A DNA stretch of 11,568 nucleotides from Bifidobacterium sp. (lineage in GTDB: Bacteria; Actinomycetota; Actinomycetes; Actinomycetales; Bifidobacteriaceae). Positions 1-6,702 of this stretch are shown here, piece by piece. The position numbers and the translations under genes were made by a program. The notes beneath the pieces are model-generated. The model made no database searches and had not been told where the DNA came from. It was given only the letters and a program-made list of their open reading frames with translations. The stretch is taken from positions 1 through 11,568 of the forward strand of contig JAIJEI010000050.1 in NCBI GenBank assembly GCA_022739095.1. The letters run 5' to 3'. Each line of letters begins with the position of its first letter. Positions within the stretch are counted from its first letter, which is position 1.

Positions 1-18
1 AATGTGAACGTTCACATT
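1..18. promoter_or_regulatory. LacI-family operator-like perfect palindrome
   Basis: The first 18 bases, AATGTGAACGTTCACATT, are a perfect inverted repeat with a central CG. This is the usual form of sites bound by LacI-family sugar repressors. It lies about 114 bp before the start of the FGGY sugar kinase remnant on the plus strand, so it probably controlled that gene. It could also serve a gene to the left, outside the window. The repressor itself is not in the window, and the sugar it responds to cannot be told from the site. Confidence 0.7.
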
Positions 19-131
19 TTGTGGTGGCTTGAGAGCGAATGTACACTAAGAGCCACGTAGTAGGCTTTTATGTGGGCGCTCATAAAGGCGCATAAGAAAT
101 ACGACTTACCGTTACGGCGTAGTGAGGGGAT

Positions 132-1336
132 ATGACAGATGAGACGACAGCTCAGATCAGAGAATTAATTGAGCAGATTGAGCAGGGACATACTGCTCTG
201 GGAGTGGAATCTGGTTCGACGCGCCTCAAGGCAGTGCTGATTGACCGCAATTATCATGTTCTGACTCAGGGAGACCATGCGTGGGAAAACCATCTCGACA
301 ATGGTTTGTGGACGTATAGTCTTGACGAGGTGTGGAGTGGAGTGCAGGATGCGTATGCTCGGTTGGCTCGTACCGTTCCGCATGTGGAGAAATACAAATA
401 CGCATGAAGCTCACGAATTCCTCTCGAATCTTTTCCAATACAATATCCCACAACGCTGGTCTGTAGCTCACCTGTATCAGGCTATTCTTAACAACGAAGA
501 GTACGTTGGCAAGATTGACTTTATCACGACTTTGGCGGACTACGTGTATTGGCAGCTGACAGGGCGCAAGGTTTTGGGCGTAGGCGATGCCTCGGGCATG
601 TTCCCTATTGATCCGCAAACGCATAACTATGACGAAGGTCTTCTTGAACGCTTTGGATCGCTCGAAAACGTTCAGCAGCAGCCTTGGAAAATCCGCGAAA
701 TTCTTCCAGAAGTTCTAGTAGCAGGTCAAGAGGCTGGAGTGCTTACCCAGGAAGGGGCATTACGACTCGATCCAACGGGAACTCTCCAAGCAGGAGCTGT
801 GCTTGCTCCTCCAGAGGGCGATGCTGGCACTGGTATGGTAGCCACGAATGCTGTACGCGTGCGTACTGGAAATGTCTCCGTTGGCACATCCATCTTCGTT
901 ATGGTAGTCCTCGAAGATAAACTCTGCGCACTTCATCATGAAGTAGATATCGTCACCACCCAGCTGGCGATTTGGCGGGCATGTCTCACGCGAATAATTT
1001 CACGTCAGATCTCAATGCGTGGGTAGGGCTCTTCCGTGACTTCACAAAGGCGGCTGGAATAGAAATGTCCGAAGCGCAGCTCTTCTCCACTCTCTTTAAT
1101 GCAGCTATATCTGACGATGCAGATGCACATGCTGGTGGTTTGCTTAACTATTGCTTCTATTCTGGAGAATTCCTCGTAGGGCTAGCTGAGGGGCGTCCGC
1201 TCTTTGTGCGCGGCCCACAGTCTCGCATGAATCTTTCTAACTTTATGCGTGCTCAGCTTTTCTCCGCATTCTCGCCAGTAAAAGTAGGCATGGATGTGAT
1301 GACGAAGGATGAAGGCGTGCGTGTAGACTCCCCGTC
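132..1336 (+). pseudogene. FGGY-family carbohydrate kinase (xylulokinase/ribulokinase-like), broken
   Basis: This is a remnant of a cytoplasmic pentulose (or related sugar) kinase that would phosphorylate a ketopentose with ATP. The first piece (132 to about 370) carries the N-terminal phosphate-binding strand HTALGVESGSTRLKAVLID. The frame then changes near 370: the text jumps from YARLARTV to PFRMWRNTNTHEA, so a stretch is missing (some tens of residues, judged from memory of the family) and the frame is shifted. The second piece runs to about 960 and includes QLTGRKVLGVGDASGMFPID. A 1-nt deletion in the ACCACCC run at 955-961 moves the rest (GDLAGMSHANNFTSDLNAW...) into the third frame. 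Similarity stops near 1336 after MTKDEGVRVD, so the C-terminal ATP-binding part (roughly 100 residues) is absent. A GAGGGG motif at 124-129 sits only 2 nt before the ATG, closer than usual. GC is visibly lower than in the genes from 2100 on. The exact substrate is uncertain; similar kinases occur with arabinose genes. Confidence 0.85.
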
Positions 1337-1350
1337 TTTTATAGGCGGGG
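1330..1350. terminator. Possible stem-loop between the convergent remnants
   Basis: CCCCGTC at 1330-1336 pairs with GGCGGGG at 1344-1350 (7 bp including one G-T pair) around a TTTTATA loop. It lies just where the kinase similarity ends and about 70 bp beyond the stop of the convergent cyclophilin gene. There is no T-run directly after it on either strand, only CACAACCTTTTG on the plus side, so a terminator role is weak. Confidence 0.3.
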
Positions 1351-1422
1351 CACAACCTTTTGCGCTTTTACGTACGTTTATGCGAACTCAGCGTGTACCG
1401 TACATGTCGCGTAAACGCGTGG

Positions 1423-1933
1423 TCAGCGAACGATGTCGATAGATTCAATCATCACTGGTTCAAGCGGATTATCGCGAGCATCTGTAGCCACTTCGTTAAT
1501 CGAATCGACGACCTTGCGGGAAGCCTCATCGGTTACTTCATCGAAGATGGTGTTTGCCATCAAGCCATGTCGTAGGTACAGTGGTGACGAAGAACTGAGA
1601 GCCGTTGGTGCCGGAAAGCTTACCTGTGAATGAATTGGGACGGCGTCCAGCATTTGCCATAGCGAACTTATATGGCTCAGCAAAGCTGTGCTTGTTGATT
1701 TCGTCATCGAAGTTGTATCCAGGGCCACCGGTTCCTGTACCCAGAGGGCAGCCGCCCTGAATCATGAAGTCCTTGATAACGCGGTGGAAAATCAGCCCAT
1801 TGTAGAATGGCTCGTGAGACTTTTCACCGGTGAGTGGATCGGTCCATTCCTTCTCGCCCGTAGCCAATCCTACGAAGTTCTCTGCAGTAATTGGTGCGTC
1901 TTCTGGGAAAAGTTCAATGGTAATATCGCTCAT
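1423..1933 (-). pseudogene. Cyclophilin-type peptidyl-prolyl cis-trans isomerase, frameshifted
   Basis: This gene encodes a cytoplasmic cyclophilin (no signal peptide) that would speed proline isomerisation during protein folding. The protein starts MSDITIELFPEDAPITAENF at 1933. It shows the core cyclophilin features in order: FHRVIKDFMIQGG with the catalytic Arg, the MANAG strand, NGSQFF, and the TTWLDGKH tryptophan that corresponds to the cyclosporin-contact residue. At about 1550 two bases are missing: the expected codons for GKHTIFGEV are reduced to aaacaccatcttc, and the frame ends at a TGA at 1538. The remaining 40 or so residues (TIFDEVTDEASRKVVDSINE to IDIVR) continue in another frame to a stop at 1423. 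Restored, it would be about 170 residues, a normal size. The truncated product keeps nearly all active-site residues, so partial activity is possible. A sequencing error is an alternative. No strong ribosome binding site is visible before the ATG. Confidence 0.85.
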
Positions 1934-1968
1934 TGTTGTATTGAATATTTGATTCGTTGTGGTCCGTT

Positions 1969-2046
1969 GCTATTGCGGCTGGGGGCCATCACGGGTTTTG
2001 ACGGTTATTGCGTTTCAGGGCCATGGTTATTGCGCTTTGAAGCCAT
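1969..2046 (+). repeat. Imperfect tandem repeat of about 22 bp
   Basis: Three related units lie between the cyclophilin start and the ABC gene: GCTATTGCGGCTGGGGGCCAT at 1969-1989 (21 bp, the most diverged), GGTTATTGCGTTTCAGGGCCAT at 2003-2024 and GGTTATTGCGCTTTGAAGCCAT at 2025-2046. The last two are directly adjacent and share TTATTGCG and GCCAT. The repeat sits where base composition changes from lower GC on the left to higher GC on the right. Its function is unknown. Confidence 0.55.
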
Positions 2047-2103
2047 GGCTGGTTAGGCCCCTTTCACCATGCGAGGGACGTGTGATGAAAGGAGCTGCCA
2101 GCA

Positions 2104-2650
2104 ATGGTTTCGACGGCGGTCGATCGGCTACGTGTTTCAGGATTTCAATCTGCTGCCGTCGTTGAACGCCATCGAGAACGTCTCGTTCCCGTTGGAACTG
2201 GACGGCTGGCCAATCCGCAAGGCGCGTAAGGCCGCATTGGAGGCCTTGCGAGAGACGGGCGTCGCTGAACTGGCGCTCCGTCGGCCTGAGGACATGTCGG
2301 GAGGTCAGGCGCAGCGTGTGGCCATCGCCCGAGCTTTGGTGGGCCGACGCCGCCTGCTGCTGGCCGACGAGCCGACCGGTGCATTGGATTCCGCCGCCGG
2401 CACGAAGGTCATGGAGGTGCTGCGCAGCCGTGCCGACGCGGGCTGTGCCGTGCTGATGGTCACGCATGAACCTCGCTTTGCCGCTTGGGCCGATCGTACG
2501 GTGTTCATTCGCGACGGTCGCATCACCGACGAGACAGGAGCGACCGACTTTGACGAACTGTTCACCTGCGATGGTGCGGATGATGACGATGCCGGCGATG
2601 CGCGCAACAGCTCGCAACACGACTTTCGCGACAATCCCGGGGAACGGTGA
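2104..2650 (+). pseudogene. ABC transporter ATP-binding subunit, N-terminally truncated (no Walker A)
   Basis: This is the nucleotide-binding subunit of a MacB/LolD-type (FtsX-permease) ABC system. Similarity begins abruptly at 2105 with RRRSIGYVFQDFNLLP, which holds the Q-loop. It continues through the signature MSGGQAQR, Walker B LLLADEPTGALD and the H-loop VTHEP to an acidic tail (DGADDDDAGD). Family members are about 220-250 residues; here the first 80 or so, including the Walker A P-loop (GxxGxGKS/T), are absent. A good ribosome binding site (AAAGGAG, 2088-2094) precedes an ATG at 2104, but that ATG is one frame off the conserved sequence. An in-frame ATG at 2069 gives 193 residues still without Walker A. 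The simplest reading is an internal deletion that joined the old start to mid-gene, out of frame. The stop overlaps the permease start by 4 bp (GTGA). As written the protein cannot bind ATP normally. Confidence 0.8.
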
Positions 2651-5600
2651 TATCGATGCTCTTCAATTTTCCGCGTCGCCGCGCCGCCGCGCGTCTCGCC
2701 TGGCGCGATATGACGCGACACAAAGCGCGCAGCATATTCGCCACATTGTTGGTCGCATTGCCTATCGCCGCGCTGGTGGCGGGGCTGGCACTGCTGACAG
2801 GCACGCCGAATTCCCGTCAGCGTGCCCTTGCCGCCATTCCTCGGAATGCGCAGGCGGTGCTCACCGCCACGGCGGTGCTCAACACCGGCCAGCCGTTTAT
2901 GCAGGCGCCCGAGGGGGCTTCGCGGTGGGTGGATAGTCCCTCTCAACAACCCGCGAGCGCAGCGAACATCGCCGCAATTACGCCCGACCAGGACGTCCTG
3001 CTGCGGTATTGGGATTCGGAAACGGTAATCGCCACCGCCGGCGGCGACTTGCAGCCGGGCGATCAGATTCAGGTTGATGCCGCCGTCACCGATACCACTG
3101 ACTCCGCCGGCTCCTCCGGCGCCGACCTCGACGGCGCGGTACGAGCCAAGCTGCGCGAGGCCGAACATGATGCGCTGCCGCTGTTAATGCCTCCCGTTGC
3201 GCGGGGCGCCGCGCCGCAGGATACCACGCAGGCGGTTGTCAGCGCATCGCTCGCTGAGCGGCTGCATCTGAATGTCGGAGATACATTGACGCTCACCGCG
3301 CCTCCATTTCAAGGTGCGTACAGTACGAACGGACGCATTGGCGCGGTGCTGCAAAACTCGCGGCGCGCGTGGCGCATCAGCGGCATCGCCGATGTCACCT
3401 CGACGCTTGACGTATGGACGTATTCCGGCTGGCTCAAAGGCATGGTCGAGGCGGATGGCGGTAATGGGGTGGATGCGCATTATCTGTTGGTCGGCAGCGA
3501 GCCATTGACGTGGACGCAGGTCAAGCGGCTCAACATGCTGCAGGTGGTCGCCGTTTCGCGCCATGTGCTGACGGATGGTTATCCGAGTGCGGAAGAGCGA
3601 TATCCGCGTCAAATCGACGTGCAGCAGCAGTTGATGCGAATGGTATCCGTCACTGTAACGGCTTTTCTTGGGATTGCCCTGACGCTATTCCTGATCACCC
3701 CCGCGTTCGCCGTGTCGGCCGACCAGTCTCGTCGCATATTGGGATTGACCGCCGCATGCGGTGCCGACGGCGCGGATCTTCGACGCACGATGAGCTTCCA
3801 AGGCTTGTTTATTGGCATATCAGGCGGCATGATCGGCATCATCGCAGGCATCGGATTGTCATATGCCGCCGCACCGGCTCTGAAAGGCGCCTATGTGCAT
3901 GAGGTCGCCGGTACGATTCCGTGGACGATGCTGCCCTTGGCCGCGTTGACGGCAGTGATGATCGGATTGGCCGCCACATGGATGCCGGCGCATCGCGTCA
4001 GCCGCATGAATGTGGTGGACGCATTGAAGGACCGCTCGGACAACGGCGAGCGCAACCGCCGTGAATCTCGGTTGTATCGTGTGGTGACGGCGATTTCCAC
4101 CGCGGCATTGCTTGGCGCGGCCGTGGCCTGTGCCATGGGCGGCCTTGCCATGCCCATGCCGGAATTCGGTGATGCCGACTACGGTAGTCTGCCGGCCGAG
4201 ACAATCGGCGCGCAATTGCTGCTGATCGGAGCCATCGTGTTCTCGTTCGCCGGCCTGATCCAGTTGATTCGTCTGATCGCGCAATTATGCGAACGCCACG
4301 GCACCTCACTGCCTCTGGCGGTACGGATGGGATTGCGTGATGCCGGCGAGCATCACCGTCGATTCGTCCCCGCCGCGGCCGCTATCGCCGTGAGCGTGGC
4401 GGTCGCCTCATACGCGCTTACCATGACCTGCTCACTGATTGCCAATGATCGGTCGAATGCCATGGAAGTGGTGCATGGCCATTCGCATGCGGTGGTGTCC
4501 TCTGAGGTTCCGATTGACAATGCCGTGGATCGTGCGGTGGTGCGATCGGCGCTGAATACCATCAGTGATGATCTGCCCGTCACCGCGCACCAGCCTGTGT
4601 ATGCACTGGCGGAAGTGCCGCCGGAGACCGCCGACAAGTTGAATGTCGCTGAGGCGAATGAGCTTATGCGCCGATTCCCGAATGCCACTGCCAGACTGGC
4701 GACTCCATTGGATTGCATTACGAGCTCCGACCCTGACCGCGGGCAAGACGTGGCTTCGGCGCATAATCCGAACGCCCAGCCATACTGCGTGGGAGCATCG
4801 CGTTCCTATCACCCGTTGTATCGAGGCTTGACTATGATTAACACGGGTTTCTCCGTGCTGATCATGTCCGGCGATGCGATGCGATTGTCGGGATTTGCCA
4901 ATGCCGACAAGGCGGCGGACATGCTCGACCAGGGCGGCGTGGTGGTCGGCAACGCGGCGACGCTGCGCAAGGACGGCACCGTGGATTTGGAAATCTCACA
5001 TAAGGTGCACAATCCCGACGGTTCCTCGGCCCCCGATGTGGTCACTGGGTCGGCGAGCAAGCCGGGAGTTTGGGTGGATGGGTTCTTCCCTCTGGCGATG
5101 AGCAAGGAAACCGCCCAAAGCCTGGGATTGACCGCATTCAGGTATGTGGGCGATATGGTGCAATTCGCCGACGCCCCCGGCTGGAGGACTCTGGACAAGC
5201 TGCGATCGATCATTGACGACAGGCTGCCGCTGGTGAATGGCACCAGTCAGCACTACCGCTACAGCTGGGGTACCGGCGATCCTTCCGGCATGGTTGCGGA
5301 GCTGCTGCCGTTCGCATTGCTGATGCTGCTCGCGATAGCCGCTACGGTGATTTCGCTGCTGCTGGCGCACATCCAAATCATCCGTGATCTGGCCACGATG
5401 CATGCCGTGGGCGCATCCCCCGGTTTCCTGCGGCGGTTCACGCTGGCGCAGGCCGCCATTATGTTGGCGGCCGGAACACCTACTGGCATGGTTACGGGAC
5501 TCGCCTTGGGGATATTTCATGTGGCTTGGTACAGACACATCGGCTATGACGGCGCATGGCTTGACACAGTGCCCTGCTGGGACCTGCAGGCCGCGTTGTT

Positions 5601-5685
5601 GATCGGCGTTACTGCAATGGGCTTGGGTATGGCATGGCTGGCCGCACGTCCGTCGCGCAAGCTGGTCAGACGAACTTTGGATTGA
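2647..5685 (+). CDS. FtsX/MacB-type ABC transporter permease (large, two FtsX domains)
   Basis: This 1012-residue inner-membrane permease is the partner of the upstream ATPase. Predicted helices by hydrophobicity are about 30-52, 331-357, 383-408, 424-446, 479-500, 521-548, 574-598, 886-908, 935-960 and 980-1000. Large extracytoplasmic domains lie at about 53-330 and 600-880. The helix 2-4 block and the last three helices each match an FtsX domain (compare SADQSRRILGLTAACGADGA and RDLATMHAVGASPGFLRRF, the cytoplasmic coupling segments). Such permeases act in export or mechanotransmission of lipids, peptides or antibiotics rather than import. The GTG start overlaps the ATPase stop (translational coupling), with GGGGAA just upstream; an ATG at 2656 is an alternative start. 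The reading frame is intact over 3 kb although its ATPase is broken. The substrate cannot be inferred. Confidence 0.9.
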   Translation: MISMLFNFPRRRAAARLAWRDMTRHKARSIFATLLVALPIAALVAGLALLTGTPNSRQRALAAIPRNAQAVLTATAVLNTGQPFMQAPEGASRWVDSPSQQPASAANIAAITPDQDVLLRYWDSETVIATAGGDLQPGDQIQVDAAVTDTTDSAGSSGADLDGAVRAKLREAEHDALPLLMPPVARGAAPQDTTQAVVSASLAERLHLNVGDTLTLTAPPFQGAYSTNGRIGAVLQNSRRAWRISGIADVTSTLDVWTYSGWLKGMVEADGGNGVDAHYLLVGSEPLTWTQVKRLNMLQVVAVSRHVLTDGYPSAEERYPRQIDVQQQLMRMVSVTVTAFLGIALTLFLITPAFAVSADQSRRILGLTAACGADGADLRRTMSFQGLFIGISGGMIGIIAGIGLSYAAAPALKGAYVHEVAGTIPWTMLPLAALTAVMIGLAATWMPAHRVSRMNVVDALKDRSDNGERNRRESRLYRVVTAISTAALLGAAVACAMGGLAMPMPEFGDADYGSLPAETIGAQLLLIGAIVFSFAGLIQLIRLIAQLCERHGTSLPLAVRMGLRDAGEHHRRFVPAAAAIAVSVAVASYALTMTCSLIANDRSNAMEVVHGHSHAVVSSEVPIDNAVDRAVVRSALNTISDDLPVTAHQPVYALAEVPPETADKLNVAEANELMRRFPNATARLATPLDCITSSDPDRGQDVASAHNPNAQPYCVGASRSYHPLYRGLTMINTGFSVLIMSGDAMRLSGFANADKAADMLDQGGVVVGNAATLRKDGTVDLEISHKVHNPDGSSAPDVVTGSASKPGVWVDGFFPLAMSKETAQSLGLTAFRYVGDMVQFADAPGWRTLDKLRSIIDDRLPLVNGTSQHYRYSWGTGDPSGMVAELLPFALLMLLAIAATVISLLLAHIQIIRDLATMHAVGASPGFLRRFTLAQAAIMLAAGTPTGMVTGLALGIFHVAWYRHIGYDGAWLDTVPCWDLQAALLIGVTAMGLGMAWLAARPSRKLVRRTLD

Positions 5686-5730
5686 CCGACCGTACGATAC
5701 CGGATGATATACGAAGGACGAAGGAACATC

Positions 5731-6348
5731 ATGGCGATACGGGAAGCACTGATGGCGCTGTTGGAACAAGGACCGGCAAGCGCCTACCAACTGAAGCGTC
5801 GGTTCGAACGCACCACATCAAGCATATGGCCGTTGAACATGGGGCAGGTGTCCACCACGTTGCAGCGACTGCATCGTGATGGTTTGATCGAACAAGTCGA
5901 CGGCTCGGAACATGACGTTCCCGACGATTCCGATTCCCGCTCCGATTCACCGGTGGCATGGCTGCTCACCGCCGCCGGCCATGCTGAGGTATCGCAATGG
6001 TGGCGCACCCCGGTATTGCCCGAGCAGCGCGGCCGCGACGAGCTGGTGATGAAACTGGCGTTCGCGGTAGTCACGCCAGGCGTGGATGTGTCGACGCTGG
6101 TGCAACGGCAGCGAGTATCCATGCAACAGCTCCTACATGATGTGACTCGCGCCCGCCGTCAGACGGACGGTGATGATCTGGACGCCCGACTGGTGCTTGA
6201 CCATCGCATCTTCATCACCGAAGCCGAACTGCGTTGGTTGGAGACCCTCGACGAAGCGCAGTTGCGCATCGCGCGCACGCATCGTGCATCCGCGTCGATA
6301 TCAGCCGCCACTTCCGTCGAGGAAGATTTCGCCAATGCGAGAACGTAG
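5731..6348 (+). CDS. PadR-family transcriptional regulator
   Basis: This 205-residue cytoplasmic DNA-binding protein has an N-terminal winged helix at about residues 1-75. Its sequence MAIREALMALLEQGPASAYQ leads into a helix and then GQVSTTLQRLHRDGLIEQ, the recognition helix and wing typical of PadR. A longer C-terminal part (about 80-190), rich in charged helices (LVQRQRVSMQQLLHDVTRAR), fits the PadR/Vir dimerisation domain. Residues 60-75 (EHDVPDDSDSRSDSP) form an acidic loop. The ATG at 5731 is chosen because AAGGA at 5721-5725 lies 5 nt before it; an ATG at 5704 lacks such a site. It follows the permease by 45 nt on the same strand, so it is probably the last gene of the operon and its local repressor. 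PadR proteins commonly repress adjacent efflux genes and are released by a ligand. No clear operator palindrome was found. Confidence 0.88.
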   Translation: MAIREALMALLEQGPASAYQLKRRFERTTSSIWPLNMGQVSTTLQRLHRDGLIEQVDGSEHDVPDDSDSRSDSPVAWLLTAAGHAEVSQWWRTPVLPEQRGRDELVMKLAFAVVTPGVDVSTLVQRQRVSMQQLLHDVTRARRQTDGDDLDARLVLDHRIFITEAELRWLETLDEAQLRIARTHRASASISAATSVEEDFANART

Positions 6349-6391
6349 TTTTGCTTTGCCGGCTGATTCCGTTCCTGGCTCCGCCATGATT

Positions 6392-6421
6392 CCGTTGCCG
6401 TTGCCGTTGCCGTTTCCGTCG
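6392..6421 (+). repeat. Hexanucleotide microsatellite (CCGTTG)n
   Basis: Three exact CCGTTG units (6392-6409) are followed by CCGTTT and CCGTCG. Similar half-units (TTCCGTTCC) lie upstream at 6367-6375. Such short tandem repeats can change copy number by slippage. It lies outside any gene, about 280 bp before the MFS start. Confidence 0.6.
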
Positions 6422-6624
6422 GATGGGTTGCGTGTGATCGGTTTCTGTTTTCGGATGTTGGTGCGATGCGGCGGATGCACGCCGTCTTTTTTGTAGGGGA
6501 CTGGATTGCGGCCTGGCGCGATCCGGCATGACGCGGCCGTCCCCGATGGCGCCGTTGCGGCGATCCGCCGAGGTTACGCCCATGGCTGAACCTCCGGAAT
6601 GTTCCTTGATATCCGGTGAGACGG

Positions 6625-6637
6625 TCCGCGCCGCGGA
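6625..6637. promoter_or_regulatory. Possible operator, 13-bp inverted repeat
   Basis: TCCGCG and CGCGGA flank a single C, giving a perfect 6+1+6 inverted repeat about 65 bp before the MFS start at 6703. The position suits a repressor site for an efflux gene, but GC-rich palindromes of this size arise by chance in DNA of this composition. Confidence 0.25.
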
Positions 6638-6702
6638 TGTACTGTGAACGGCGGATAAGCGCATCAGGCGCCGCGATCATGGCAATGAGAGGAAACCCCG
6701 TC

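Larger units (their letters stand above)
6349..6702. other. Intergenic spacer with hexamer repeat and inverted repeats, no gene seen
   Basis: No convincing coding sequence lies between the PadR gene and the MFS gene. The spacer holds a run of CCGTTG hexamers (6392-6421) and a 13-bp inverted repeat TCCGCGCCGCGGA at 6625-6637. It also holds a 6-bp GAGGTT/AACCTC hairpin around 6570-6595. No T-rich terminator after the PadR gene is obvious. A promoter for the MFS gene must lie here, but no confident -35/-10 pair can be picked. Confidence 0.5.

Noticed and set aside
132..1336. Programmed frameshifting in the sugar kinase
   Set aside because: The breaks include a deletion and a missing C-terminus, and there is no slippery site with a downstream structure at both points. 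Decay is simpler.
2305..3168. Minus-strand open frame of 287 codons
   Set aside because: It spans the ATPase/permease junction in antisense and has arginine-rich, low-complexity content; no start signal or domain.
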